From Rotaria socialis (taxonomy: Eukaryota; Rotifera; Eurotatoria; Philodinida; Philodinidae), in assembly GCA_905331475.1 (NCBI GenBank), contig CAJNYU010000026.1, forward strand, positions 1 through 64,000: a DNA stretch of 64,000 nucleotides. Reading direction: 5' to 3'. The position numbers were made by a program, and so were the translations under genes. A model generated the notes under the pieces. It worked only from the letters and a program-made list of their open reading frames with translations, searched no databases and had not been told where the DNA came from. Position 1 is the stretch's first letter. The number at the start of each line of letters is the position of its first letter. Shown piece by piece: positions 1 to 13,200 of this stretch.

Positions 1-274
1 TGATAGTGCATAACTATTGGGAATGGCTCCTCATAAGTAGGGACGCAACGGTGCGAAAACGGTGAAGGTCGGTACATTAGCACTGTTGGATTATCTTAGT
101 ATAGAGACTTCTAAATAAGAGAGAAAACCGGCCATCACCAAATGTTCTTCATCACTCTAACGCCTTTCACTGGTTCTAACGGTAAGCTCCAAAATACAGA
201 CCCACTTACACAGATTCTTAAAGTCTGACTACTAGATTTCCGAACAGCTTCTTTCAGTATTTTTCGCTCATAGT

Positions 275-3200
275 TTCTATACAGAACTATTGTTTAAACT
301 GTTCCTTTGCCAATCGATGTTTCAGCATCAGAATAAACGTGTGGCACGACCACTGCATAAGAACATACTAGAATACCATACTGCTAAGCAGCATATATTA
401 ATCACTTCATCACCTTTAAAGTTAATATCTAAAATTTTCTACTTAGATCTTGCATGAGTATTGAACAGAACTTTGGTAAGAATCATTCCTTCATTATTTT
501 ATCTTCTCTGATTGAACTTGCTCAGCACTCTCATATCCATCTCTCCAGTATCATTGAACAGAACTTTACTGAGAATCATTCCTTCATTGTCTCATATTCT
601 CATATGTAACCTACTGAGAACTTTCATCTCCATCGCTCCAGCATAGTTGAACAAAACTATGCTGCAAATCATTCCGTCATTGTCTCATCTTCTCTCATCG
701 TATTTACGGAGTATCCTCATCTCCATCTATTCAGTATAGTTAAACGCAACTTTAGTAAGAATCGTTCCTCTATTGTCTCATCTGCTCTTATGGTATTTAC
801 TGAGCACTATCATATTCATCTTTCTAGTATAGTTGAACAGAGCTTTGCTAAAAATCATTCCTTCGTCATCTTATCTTTCTTCGTATCACGTTCTTAGTAT
901 TTCCACTCCCACCGCTCCAGTATATATGAACAAAATTCTAATAGGAACAATTCTCCGGTCATATCACCTTCTTACATTTTACTTGCGTAGCATATCCATT
1001 TTTATTTCTGCATTATGTTGGAGCAAATGTTTGGTGAGAATTATTCTTCAATTCTGAAGATTTCACATACCGACATGATCTATCAACTTCCCTCTTTCGG
1101 CTCGCACCATTATGATACAGAAGCTTTGTTTGCATTGTTCACTGATTTGCTGGCATCAGAACATATAAAGCATCTGTAGTAGTGCTCATTCGTCGTACAG
1201 ATAATTGAACATAATTTTGCTGAGAGCCATTTCTTCACCTTGTCATCTGTTTCCATGCCATTTAAAAGAAATGTTTAGTGTTTTTGCAGCATAGATGAAT
1301 AGAACAGTGATGCGTATCATGTTATCATGATTTGGTCTTCTTTCGTATTATCTAGTTAAGATTTTTAGTTACATTTATTCAGCATAGTTGAATAGAGAAA
1401 TCCTCAAAATCAGCTCTTTATCCTGCCATCTTCTTTTTTATTATCGACCAAAGATTTTTACTCTGAACTCTTCAGTATAGCCAGATAAGACTCTACTGAA
1501 GATCATTCCTTGCTCGTGCTAAACTTGTTCATATCATCTACATTTGACTTTTGGCTCCAACATTCCTGAAATAGTGAACAAAAGCATCATGAAAAGCATG
1601 GCTTTGGTGTGCCATTTTCGTTCATATTACTTATCAAAAATTTCGATTTCCGTTTGTTTACTATATGTGAACGACGAGTTGGTGAGAATCATTCTTTATC
1701 CACGAATTTGTCAGATAATGGCATCATTTAGCGACTTCTCCGCTTTTACATGCATCATTTTCCCATCAAATCCTTGTTTGGATTGTTCATCGGCTTTTTG
1801 GCGTTTGTAGATGAAAATTAGGTGCATTGATGCCCATTCCTGAGAGAGATAATTAAACAGAACCTTTCTGGGAACTATTCTCGGGTCAAGTCAAATTATT
1901 TGCTATGGTCTGCCAAAGATTTCTGCTTCATTTACTCCAGTATAATTGAATTGAACTCTAGTGAAAATTATTCCGGAACCATATCATCTTCTTTCATGCC
2001 ATATAATAAATCTTATCACTTCTATCTCTTCGGTATAGTTGGACAGAGCTCTAGTGAGAACTATTATCGAATCATGTCATCTTCTTTCATGTCATATACT
2101 AAAAACGTTTTGCTTCTATCTCTCCAGTATAGTTGAACAGCAATTTTTTGAGATACATTCATTGGTCATATCATGTACTTTCATGTCTAATATGTAAAAT
2201 GTTTTCACTGCTATCTTTCCAGTTTAGCCGAACAGTGACTTACTTAGTAACATGCATTGGTTATATCAGCTATTTTCATGTGCAATATGCTAAAGATTTT
2301 CGCTTTTATCTCTCCAGCAGAGTTGAACAAAAACTTAATGAGAGCTATTCCTCGATCATGGCGTTCTCTTTCATGTCATATACTAAATCTATGCTATTAT
2401 ATCTCTGCAATGTAGTTAAACAGCAATTTTATGAGAAGCATTCACTGGTCAGATCATCTTCTTTCATCGGATCCACTGTAGATCTTTGCTTAACCGTCGC
2501 TACTGTTGTTAATCAGAACCTTGGTGATAGTCATTCTCTCATCCTATCACCTTTTTGCTGATGGTAACTATTTAAGGCCCTGAATTTCGTGTCTCCAATG
2601 TATTTTAATAGAAGTCTTTTTATAACCGTGCATTCTCGATGTTATTGTTACGCATATTACTTACATCTAACAAATGCTTCCACCTTTTCTGAATTATCGA
2701 ACAAGATGTTGCTCAGGATCATTCCTTCGTCGTGTTATTTTTTTTCAATGCGCGTACCAAAATCTTTATTTTCAGCTATGAATTTGTTGACCAGTGCCCT
2801 AATGAAAATTGTTTCTTGGTCATGTCATCTGCTTTCTAATGAGTCAATAACGATCTTGATTTACGTGCTTCAAACATAGTTGAAGAGAACTCTGTTGAAA
2901 ATCATTCCGTCATCACTTCATGTGTTTTTCAATGGCTAAGTCGCATTCTTTTAGTTCACTCTTATAAAGTTAGTTGAATGGAATGATAATGGAGTTCGTT
3001 CGTATTTATTTTCATTGTAAGTGATATGTTCTGTATTTCAGCTATGGATCCCGATTGCCGAAAGAAGTCGAACAGTATTGTTCTGAGGCTTCTTCTTTTG
3101 TGTTGCGATCACCAATGGTATGAATAGCGGGTGGACATCAATGTTTGATGTGAGAGTAATAGCTGTACGATATTATTGTAGTAGTATCGTTCAGAGTTGA

Positions 3201-4700
3201 TTTGATCCTGTTGCTATTGCACATGTGACGTTGTTACTTTAATGCAAGGAAAACTATTGAACAATGTGACAGTTATCATGATTCAATGATGCTGTGATCG
3301 TTGGTTCATGGAAATAGATAGAAAGTTTGCTTAAAGTTTTTCTAAAAGTTGAATCATATAATTGTTTGAAGTATTCAATCCGTTTGTTATATTTTATAGT
3401 ATAATAAACCCGTCAGCTTCTATCTGTTGTGCACGAATTGATGAATAACGCCGTTGTGGCGATTTTTCGCTACTACGTACTCTATTTTTTATGACATTCT
3501 TTTTCATTCTTAACACTTGTACTGGTGTTATTAGTGAATATAATGTTACTAGGGTTAATTCTCTTTCGACATATTGTGGCATAACTTGGTATTGGAAAAT
3601 GGAAACATCGAAGTGCTGGAAATAGTGAAATGGAGTATTTTTTTGAATTATTCATCTGATGTGTGACTATTGATGATATCACAGAGATTAAGCTTTTGTT
3701 AGAAATAAAGTCAAATCTATGAGCAAATGGTTTGTTAGATTTATACTTTTGTTCTACAAAATCGATTGGTGTGGTAATGACATTATTTTAACTTAAAGAG
3801 AGCATTATTATTGAACTGAATGGTTGTTTTGATGATGCATGTATGACGTTATAATGAATGGGTTGCCAAACTTATTTGAGTGCTAAAAAGTGAGGAAAAT
3901 AATAGAATAGATCCTTTGATAAGAGTTACTGGTGATGTTAGCTTAGGTGTCGATACCTGTCGGGCATATTTTAGTTCTATTCCGCAAAGTAGTTGAACAA
4001 ATTCCTACTTGGATCTATTCAGTAGTTATAACAATTCTCATCATGAAACTAGTGGTCGATATTGAATTTGAATTTATTGGAATGTCAGAATAGAAAAATA
4101 TTTATTAAAATACATTTGAGACCTGATCCAGAATCGGTTAGGGTAGTGACATCCTAATCTTAAACTCAAGTAAATATTGGAATTGAATCCTAATTCTTAT
4201 CATTCATTCACTGAGCGATCCTTCATTCTGTTAAATTATGGAGCTCTTCTTCGAAATAAAATAGCATACTTGAACTTAATCCTGGTATGAGTGATTCAGT
4301 TGTGGTATAGTTACCCATTGTATCATACCTGCAGAAATTTGAATTCATGCCTCTAGTATAGGTGAACACAATGTTAGTTACGATCGGCCACATCTGAACA
4401 GATTTCATCTCATGTTATAAACTGAATATATCTACTGCAGAAACATTAAGATAGTTGAATTGCAGTATGGTTTGAATCTTTCTTGTCCAATATAGTCTTC
4501 GTCTCTGTCTTTAATTCGAACGACTAACGCTACAGTAAGCAGAATTTGTGAATAATCCAGTGATAGTAGTGTTTCACTTTTTACGTGATATTTCACTCCG
4601 ACTGTCACTATAGTGCTCTCAATGTCAACAAAATAGCTGAAATAGTATTTTGAGTCAGCAAGTAAGTGTCTTAAAACATTTCCGTGAACTCAATTTTTAG
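275..4700. repeat. Decayed tandem array with a 92-94 bp period
   Basis: A recurring landmark (TTGAACAGAAC and variants, usually preceded by CAGTATAG) occurs at 461, 554, 647, 740, 833, 926, 1018, then near 1112, 1204, 1295, 1388 and 1481, and again at 1853, 1946, 2039, 2133, 2228, 2323, 2416 and 2509, with weaker copies at 3068, 3254, 3350, 3810, 3993, 4270, 4362 and 4453. Between landmarks the units share pieces such as AATCATTCCTTC and CATCTCCATC. About 48 units fit. The best copies lie between 460 and 3110, and both flanks are more worn. A 93 bp period is 31 codons, so several plus-strand open frames (for example 2133-2561) survive by chance. They show no domain and I do not call them genes. 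Positions 1-274 hold nothing I recognise. Confidence 0.9.
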
Positions 4701-6560
4701 ACTCTTTTTACTTTCTAGAAGGCGCGACATGGAATCGATGCAGCCATCCAACAGCAACTGACAAAAAAGGACATTATTTTTTTTTTTTAATTTTCTCAGA
4801 CTTTTTCTTTTCTTCTTCATTTCACCTTTATGTAACCCATTTTATCTACCATTTATCATACAATTTTTACCTTATTTTAATAAACAGTGCGATTTAAAAA
4901 AAGCTTGTTGCAGCCGCCCATGCGGGATTGAAACGCAGAACATTTATGATTTTAACTAGATTTAATGAACACACGACACGTACAGTGTCGAGCACTGTTA
5001 GCGGCAACAGATGTCGCATTATGCCGCTAACTTTTCTCTATGTATGTGAATTCTTTTCTTCCTATCGGATATATATATATTATCCTATTGATAATCATGA
5101 GATCACGAGGACCATTGCCTTTTGCGTTGTTTCGTTTTTTTCTAATTGCGTTGTTTAATTTTGTTTTCTCGTTATATCGATTTTCTTGCTATTCATTCTT
5201 CGTTTTCATCATCTTCGATTATGTACTTATTCTTTTTGGTTATATCATCCAACTAAAACAAATTGTTGTTATAACTGTATTGATTATTATAATCAATAAA
5301 GATTATTATTAAACAACATAAATTACAATTATTGAATATTCATATTCAATCATTAACACATACCAAATTACGGTAAACTAGTTTTATACGTGAGCTTCTC
5401 AATAGACGTAGACGAGTTCATAGGAAACGTCGTTTAACCTACGAATACTACGGAGGTTAAAGTAAAATATACATCCTCAAAGGAGAACCTCACAAGCACT
5501 CTAGGTAAAAAGCGTTTCCCCAAAAATCATGTTTCGTGTACCCGAAGTTGCTTTCTAAAACTTTTAGAATTGTTGAGATTCAAAAGAATTCTTCTTTTCC
5601 AAGAGAACCTTGCCGTATTTTGCTTTGAAACTTGGTGCACTGCACTAAATCGTTGTTCCAGTCAATAAATTTCGTTTTTCTCTTTTTTTTTTATTGAATT
5701 AAGTTTTGTTCATTATAATACAAACACTACTATCTTGGAAAACGTTGAAATGAAACACGGGAAGTTCTTATGTTTACAGATTCTTTTAACTAATTTACGT
5801 AAAAGCTTTATAGACAATTGTATGCTTTAATTAATGAGAAAATATCCATTTATAATAGACTGCAACAAGCATTATTATTTTAGAAACAAAAAGAAGTCTT
5901 CAGATGTATCCACATGAACAGTGATGAGTCAGAGTATGATTCTATTTTTTTGTGTTCTTATTCTTTGTTCGTATGCTTATTTTGTATTTCGAATAAAAAT
6001 AAAGGCAAGTACCCAAGGGGGAACAAGCGGACTTCTGTACTTCTTTGTACTTTTCAGTACTTCTTGGTACTTTGTGTATTTCAAAAATGTATTGGATTAA
6101 TTTTTTCACTTTTACTTTATAGTAGTACTATTGCTATGTATTGTACTGCGCGATGGTGCCCGTGAGTAAGAAATGTGTTTTGCTTGTGATTGTGTTTGTA
6201 GTCGTGATTGAGAAAAAATATTCGTGATCGTTATAGTGAACAACATTAAGATTTCATGATCACAAATTTAACATATAGTTTCAAAATTTCAAATATTTAT
6301 TAAAATTTATTATGTTTTCAAAGAATTTCCACTAGAATACAAATGAAAACTATCGATTGTGACTGTTAATTTCTATTAACATTGAATGCACCGAATGAGC
6401 AAAAATTTTTCGTGCCTCTTATAATCACATAGAAATATTCGTGATCGTGCATTTGATTTTAAAAAAATCGTGATCGTGATCAAAAATTTCAGTCACGCAG
6501 CACACTAGTGCTATGATATCCACTTTTAATAGTTATTTTAAATAGCGCCTAAGCACACCT
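4701..6560. other. Gene-poor stretch with a repeat end near 6008
   Basis: No convincing gene. Short open frames at 4928-5312 and 5914-6165 are low-complexity and AT-rich. Near 6008 the sequence CCAAGGGGGAACAAGCGG, followed by several TACTT/AGTAC motifs, matches the left end of the short element at 38679-38894, so this is probably a decayed relative of it. From about 6160 to 6500 the words TATTCGTGATCG and CGTGATC recur in both orientations, suggesting another old palindromic repeat with unclear borders. Confidence 0.4.
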
Positions 6561-6641
6561 AGGGTGTGGGTGTGGGGTGAAGGATATGGTGTAGAATATG
6601 GGTGTGCTCAATGTCTTCCATCACACCCACACCCACACCCT
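6561..6641. repeat. TGTGGG palindrome (G-rich arm, then C-rich arm)
   Basis: The left arm reads AGGGTGTGGGTGTGGGGTG and the right arm ends CACACCCACACCCACACCCT, its reverse complement, around a spacer of about 40 bp. Related foldback units occur at 7531, 14004, 40291, 40881, 50600 and 54490. The unit resembles the TGTGGG telomere repeat recalled for Adineta vaga. Whether these are telomere-derived or a foldback repeat family is unresolved. Confidence 0.75.
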
Positions 6642-6642
6642 C

Positions 6643-7306
6643 AAGTATTAGACAACTGCCATCCAATCTGATTTCTGAAAACAGTCTCACAAACAGCACC
6701 CACAGTTGAATTTGTCGTTAAAGTTAACATTTCCTTAATAAAATATGCCAATAGTTGAGCATGGTAAATAGTATCATCATCAACAGTAATGATTATGGTT
6801 TCTGGACTTCACTCTTCGTGTAAAACGCCCAGCAGTTTAGTTGATGGTTCGTAGTCAACTGGTTCAGTAACTTATAATTTTTTTCCTTCATATGTTTGCT
6901 GTATATCGATAATGGTTGTTGGTGAAAATGATGGTAAATTAAATCGCGAGTAGTTTTTTATTGGCATAAAAAGATAAATTTGGTCGGGTGGATAGGTTTG
7001 ACGAAATAAACTTTGAAGTGTATCATCAATATATTTCAGGCGTGAACTAAAGGATGTCAAGGAGACAACAACACGTGGTACCGTATGCGTGGATTTATTT
7101 ATTGCGGTTGAAAGTATTCTATCTCGAATAGAAAGCTGTTCTTGAAGACTTAAGTTAGTCCATATAATCGGGTTAAATTTAACATTGTCACTTTTATATA
7201 AAAATGTTGACAAATAAGCAGCAGAAAGAACAAGAGTCACAATCAAAGAATACAGCCGCGGTTCCCTAGTTAACATTTTGAACTTGTTTTCCATAGCCAG
7301 ACTCAA
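6643..7306 (-). pseudogene. Glycosyltransferase fragment, truncated
   Basis: The reading frame from 7306 starts with a short cytoplasmic end and one membrane segment (SLIVTLVLSAAYLSTFLY), as in type II Golgi enzymes. It continues into VVVSLTSFSSRLKYIDDTLQ and QTYPPDQIYLF, typical of a family-2-like glycosyltransferase fold. In the same frame it meets stops at 6872-6874 and 6809-6811, with coding-like sequence carrying on past both (IIITVDDDTIYHAQLLAYF, a DDD motif that would bind the nucleotide sugar and metal). Similarity ends where the TGTGGG palindrome begins near 6641. I read it as a dead, 3'-truncated gene. The exact enzyme class is uncertain, and the intact parent is not in this window. 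Confidence 0.7.
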
Positions 7307-7530
7307 ACGTAGAATATATTTGTGATAGAATTACATCAGCTCTCAAAAACTAATTTTAGAGTGCAAACAACTTTTAAACTCGAGGAGCGACACTCGAATC
7401 AAGATTACTTCCACTTACTTTTCTGTACACTTGTTGACAAAACAATAAATTCTTACACGTTATGTATTGGACAATATGTCTAGTCACTTAATTCTGAAAC
7501 GCGTTAAGAAAGATGAGTAAAAGAAACAAC

Positions 7531-7590
7531 AGGGTTGGGTGTCCGTGGGTTGCGCCATATTGTAAATCAAAACACCCACATCTACACCCT
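7531..7590. repeat. TGTGGG-type palindrome, degenerate
   Basis: The G-rich left arm (AGGGTTGGGTGTCCGTGGG) is followed after about 20 bp by a C-rich arm (ACACCCACATCTACACCCT). It has the same arrangement as the unit at 6561 but is more diverged. Confidence 0.55.
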
Positions 7591-7610
7591 TTATTTACTT
7601 CTTTTTTTAT

Positions 7611-7940
7611 AGAGTGATTTCCACAGTAGTTTGATCCAGTTCATCAGATGTTTTGCTGCAAAGTTGTGGATCTTGACTTCTGCTATAACTTTGCTCCAAA
7701 GGTCATTTCTGGCTATCGCTCACTAACACAGTTATGGGACGTAGGTGGAGAATTTTGTATTTATTTTTAAAATAAATAGTAAATAAAAGTGAATACTTCG
7801 TTTACATCCCCATAGCTTTGTTCATGAGTAGTATCGAAGAATAACCTTGGGAGCAAAGGTATAGCTAAAATTAAGATCAACAACTTCGCAACAAAACGTC
7901 TGTCAAAATATGCCAAGCTACTGTCAAAATTACTAAACAC
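7611..7940. repeat. Palindromic MITE-like element with long arms
   Basis: Left-arm words GTTTTGCTGCAAAGTTGTGG and CTATAACTTTGCTCC return in reverse complement at 7850-7906 (GGAGCAAAGGTATAG and CAACAACTTCGCAACAAAAC). Weaker pairing extends outward to ACAGTAG near 7625 and CTACTG near 7920. It has no coding capacity. I could not fix a target duplication, so the borders are approximate. Confidence 0.6.
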
Positions 7941-8880
7941 GAAAAAAGTATATTAAAGTAAATTAAAATAAATGTGTCACCCCGACAGTGAATAGTGCAT
8001 GTCGAGATTTACTTGAACCAAGAGTATGAGCGTTGGTGGAAGTTTTTAGCAGAGAAGTACTCGAATGTTGAGCTAACTTCCCCTACGTGCTGTCACTGTT
8101 TTCTCGCTCGCTAACTGTGTTCGTATATGCATACATCGCCATTGAAATGACTAAATTACTATGTCACGAGAATAAGATTGACGAACACAATATTCCAAAC
8201 ACTAATAATGACGATGAGAAAAAGAGGCAAACACACGTGAGGTTTTCTCTGCCAACTTGTGTTATGAGAACGCTCGATCATATTTTCTGTCAAATCTCGT
8301 GAGACATCGTTGAGAAGCATGCACATTGTCTTAAAAAGCCGATGTTGGAAAGTTGTTTGAGATAGCAAATCTTTGTGTCAATCGGATTACATCGAAATTC
8401 GTTTAAGATTTCTAATGAATTAGGTTTCGGGAACTCCAGCAAGAATGACTGGGATTGTCGATTTACTCCTGTTTACTCTATTGTTTCTAATTATTTTACT
8501 GTATTTCAAAACATAAAATGGTATCGTTTCAATCTATTTATCTTTATCCACTCACACTCAAACCTGCTTCCATTATAGACGTTGTGCTGTTATTAAGCAT
8601 ACTGCGAAGACAACTTATAAAATGCTATTTAAGATTCATATAATCATGGCAAATATGAAAAAACGAGATAATCGATACTTTTTTCTTCTTGAGATAGATC
8701 AAAAAACGTGGTTGATCTATTAATCAAAATGAGATCTCTAATTCTTAAACTAACAAAGCAGTGTGCCAATCGAACGACTAGAAATTGGGTGGTATTATGA
8801 AAGAAGCACTTCATTATCCATGATTGCATTCAGACAAATTATTATCATTATTATTACTGTGTCTCCCATTGAACATAGTA
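7941..8880. other. No recognisable feature
   Basis: Only short open frames on both strands that overlap each other and show no family resemblance. Nothing else stands out. Confidence 0.4.
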
Positions 8881-9990
8881 ATTCGATTGAATTCTTCGGC
8901 TGTATTCATCATCAACATATACACATGATTGTCGTCGTCCATGCAATCCCGTTGTTTTACAACGAAATCAAATGAAAAGAGATTGTTATCACGATGGTAT
9001 ATCGCATTCGTTTGTGACACTCCGATCGAAAACTATCAGTGTGAGAACTATCTTATATTAGCGGAGATCACGTATTGAGAAGATAGAGCAGTATGCACGC
9101 TACCTTCGACAAGATATTCCATCCGTGGATGATGATAGGAATACTCTCTGTCAATGTACAAATCTTCGAGCGTTTGGAAAGAATTGTGAATATTTATTAC
9201 CGGTCGAAAATGACACATTTGAGGTTACACTTAATTGGGAAATTCATCTGCGATTTTTCCATCAAGAATACGCTCAAAATTATAGTGACATTCTATGTTA
9301 TACTACACTGGTGTGTGATTCGGGTCGTCTATGTCTCTACTGGTGGGATATCTGTGATGGAGTTCAGCAATGTATGTTCGGTTATGATGAAGAAACGTGT
9401 GATCTTCTTGAATGCAATGAATGTGATGATGATGAATATCGTTCTATGAATGGAATGTGTATTTCCCGAAGAATATTTTCTCGGTGGTAATAATGACTGT
9501 ATGGATTTAACTGATGAAACACAGCTGTTCAATGATCATGTGGCGATGGACAATGTATTGACGATCGTCTCCCTTTTCAACAACTTCTGCTTGGATATCA
9601 ACCAGAGATGTCTTTATTATTTTCAATGCCAAATGGCTGGAGGATTCGAAAACAACTGTTCATGTGATGATCCACTCTCCTGTGAAAGATATGTGGGTGT
9701 GGGTGCATGTTCTTTTCTTTTGTTCTCTTGGCCATTATCCGTACATCATTCCAAGCATTTCATTATTCAATTTAATGGTGAATGCAACAAATTGCGTTGT
9801 CTTTCTATGGAATATTTTGTGATTTTGCAAAGGCTACAAAGATTTTATTCTTTGCTCAATGGCCAGTTGTTCTAAATTGTTTCTGTAAGTTCAGTGAGTT
9901 TCCCATTCACGTATTATGTTTCCATAGAATTTTTGATCATTTTCAAGGATTGAATAGTTGTACTTATGAATGCGATAAAACAAATGACTC
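8880..9990 (+). pseudogene. LDLa/EGF-type extracellular protein, frameshifted remnant
   Basis: Pieces of a cysteine-rich extracellular protein appear in changing frames: HDCRRPCNP and RDCYHDG near 8925-8995, ENYQCENYLILAEI near 9030, then a clear stretch at about 9080-9460 with CQCTNLRAFGKNCEYLLP, CDSGRLCLYWWDICDG and GYDEETCDLLECNECDDDEY. This is the LDL-receptor class A pattern (Cys spacing plus Asp/Glu cluster). At about 9465 one extra T moves the frame: MNGMCI is followed by PEEYFLGGNNDCMDLTDET in the next frame. Further frame changes lie upstream, and after about 9700 similarity fades near a short TGTGGGTGTGGG tract. Proteins of this style are common in bdelloids. This copy cannot encode a full product and ends just upstream of the monooxygenase pair. 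Confidence 0.65.
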
Positions 9991-10224
9991 ACGTGCTTCT
10001 AGTAAATATCACAATAATCTCATTAATCACGGATTTATTGTGCGCGTGCAAGAACACGCATAGAATTTGAAAGTGACAACGTCATTACAACAGCAAAAAC
10101 AACTATGTATTTGACTCGACAGCATCAAAGTAGAATGACATTTTCAACGAACGATCACTAATATAAATAGATATGCTATGATATTTCATTGTTTCAAGTA
10201 CGTATCTAAGAGGACCAGCGTACA

Positions 10225-13200
10225 ATGTGGCTGTGGAGTATGTTTACACTATTCTTATCGTTGTTGACGCTCGATAAGTGCGATGGAATTTCAAGTTCTA
10301 TTTCACCATTTATCAACTACAAATATTCAACTGTACTTCAAGACAATGTAGCTGATCTCTGGTGGACAGTGGATGATGCTGAACGAGAGATCACATTCGA
10401 GCTACATGTCAAGACTATGGGCTGGATCTCTTTAGGCATCAGTCCAGGTAGATTTCTATTTTAATTTGTCATTGGTGTCTCGGTAATTCTATACATGACA
10501 TCCAGCTGGCGGCATGAAAGGCGCTGATATCGGTGTTGGCTGGGTTGACAGTAATGGCAATGTTCATTTTCAAGTATGATGGATGTTGATTATCTTACAG
10601 ATTACCACAATATTTTATTTGTTTCTCACCGTATTTTTTGAAGGATCGGTATGCTAGTGACTTTGCTAAACCTGTCATCGACAATACAACCACTGACTGG
10701 TATGCTATTCGCGGTCGTGAGCAGAACGGATGGACAGCGATTCAGTTCAAACGTTTGCTTGACACGTGTGACTCGATGGACTATCCTATCAAGGTATAAT
10801 ATATCAACAATTAGTCGAGTATCTAGTTCTCAAGAGAAGGAAAGTATGACTGCGAATACAGATACTACATGATTTCTTCTAAAAAGAATATACGTTGGAA
10901 AACAAAATATCGTTCATAGTTTTTGCCTCTCCTATAAATTTCCAACGATAAGCATTGAGACGCGATTCGCACCGAGCTTCATATGAGTTGACAACGAAAC
11001 TTAATGAAATATCAAGGGTATCTTGAACTTTGTTTATTATTGAAGAATTTGCGAATGAAAAATCCTCTTAATCCTTAATAAAATATCGTGGGATTAGTAG
11101 AAAGAAAAACACCAGAAAAAGAAAAGCCAGCATTTTTATGTTAAAATTCTTGTAAAAAGTCATGATACACTGGAAATATAGCAGAGAACTTTTTCAAAAA
11201 TTCCCGAATCTTGAAATTGGGAGTGTATGCAACATCTAAACTGGTTCTTATTTCAATAGGTTTTGCGAATACATTTATTTTATGATGATTTTAATTTAGT
11301 TAGAAAGATGTGCAGCAAGAAATAAAAATAATACTCTTAATATGAACAGTTATACCGATAAAATTGTATTTCGGATTAGACGAATGAAAAGAATAATTCA
11401 AACGTCAAATCACTGATATTTCACTTAGCATCATGCAGTGACTGTAAAATGAAAATTCTATTCGAAAATCAAATCTCTTACCGAAATAATAACTCGAATA
11501 TGAAATGTTATTATTTTGAATGAGGAGTTGTGCGCCACAAGAATGTCTATTTATGCTCTGATAGCAAGTCAACTCTGAACAACAAACGATGAGTCTTTTT
11601 CACACTCGATACATTTTCATTAACATAGTCTGGAACCAATGTCGTCATTTTTGCATATGGCCTTGTCGATCTGGATCCTTTTCGACCAGACAGTGATATT
11701 TCCTATCATGATAATCGGCGAGGTTCACGCATCATTCCACTTCGATCCTACGGTCAACCACCACCCGAAGACAAATTTGCTGGACTTGACTTCTTCGACT
11801 TTCGTCTGAATAATGTCGGGTGCTTTTTTTACTTCTGAGCTTCAATACATTTCGTTACTCTATTTTAGTATTTTGTCCCATCGAACGATACGACCTATCA
11901 CTGCCAAGTATACAAAGCACCAGCCAATTATAAAATGAAACGGCATGCAATCGCAGTATGTATGGCTATGCTTTTCAAATATAGTGGTGAGAATAATTGT
12001 GAGCTGAATGAACGGAGAACACAAATAGTTAATGACATTTAGTTTTCGCAATTTGAAACTGTATTCACTAGATAAACATTCTTTTATGAACCCCCATATC
12101 ATCCATATGATCTTTGTTTCATTGTCAGACCAATCTGTAGCCATATGAATAGAACTATTGTGTCAAATATACATCACATTTGTAAATGGAAATTTTGAGG
12201 AGAAGAATTCGATACTTCTTAGTTGGGTCGAAAAGAAAAGTTTTAATTTCAATGTAAAACGGAGGTGCGGGCTGGGAGGAAAATTATTTTAATATATATA
12301 CTCACCATATCAAATAAGTCAATGTAGCTCGGTACTTTCTTTTAAACGGTGAAACCCTCAAGCCGATAGCTGCTTGTATTTTTAAACTATTGAACTCTTA
12401 ATACGTCATGTTGAAATCGGTAGTAGTTAATTTCTTATACAGAATTGCTTCTGTCTAGCATAAGATATTGGTCGATTCAGGCAATCAAGATCTCGTACAT
12501 CATTTGCTCTTGCACGAATGTAATCCTTCGGCTGTTTTCGATGATAAAAATTTGCCCAGTGGTGTATGTGATGAAATTGTGATTCAAATTGAATCGTGCT
12601 ACACAAACTTTGTCACTGTATGGGCAGTTGGTGGTGACTATGTAAGATTAATAGTTGAAAATATAAATTATTATACGAGTTGCATAGGTGGTCGAGTATA
12701 CTGAGGAGGCCGGATATCCAGTTGGTGGGGATTCTTCCACTAAATACTACATGATTCAAATGCACTATGAGAATCCGAGACAGCTTTCAAGTAGGTCGTT
12801 GCTGATGTATATTGAACAGATCTAAGTGTTTTGATTTACTTTTAGATCGTCGTGATAGTTCAGGCATTAGATTTTATCTTAGCAAGCAACTACGTCAGCA
12901 CGATCTGGGCTATCTCACTTTTGGTACAATTTCAAATTTTCTCGGTCTTGCTATTCCACCATTAGTGGAGCAATTTGTGGTCGATTCGTATTGTCCAGCC
13001 AAAGTTACGCATGTAAATTATTTTTTCAGTTCTCAAATGCATGCACAAATATTTTTATTCCAGAATTTTCCTCAATCTGGCATCACAGTTTTGTCCGCCA
13101 TGCCACATACTCATTTGCAAGGTAAATAAATATTGAACAGAATGTCCACAATTTTGCACGTACCCTATCCTAGGTCGTAGTATGTGGACAAAACTAATTC

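Noticed and set aside
833-2879. Five plus-strand open frames inside the 93 bp array
   Set aside because: The period is a multiple of three, so stop-free runs are expected by chance; there is no conserved peptide register, no domain and no splice structure.
4928-5312. Overlapping small frames rich in Ile and Phe
   Set aside because: Low-complexity AT-rich translation with no supporting motif.
6561-6641. A true ancestral telomere-telomere fusion
   Set aside because: The head-to-head orientation fits, but at least six similar units with related spacers occur in the same window, so a repeat family explains it better than many fusions.
8814-9020. Minus-strand frame with Asp/Asn-rich sequence
   Set aside because: It overlaps the plus-strand LDLa-type remnant, whose cysteine-rich pieces fit a known pattern much better.
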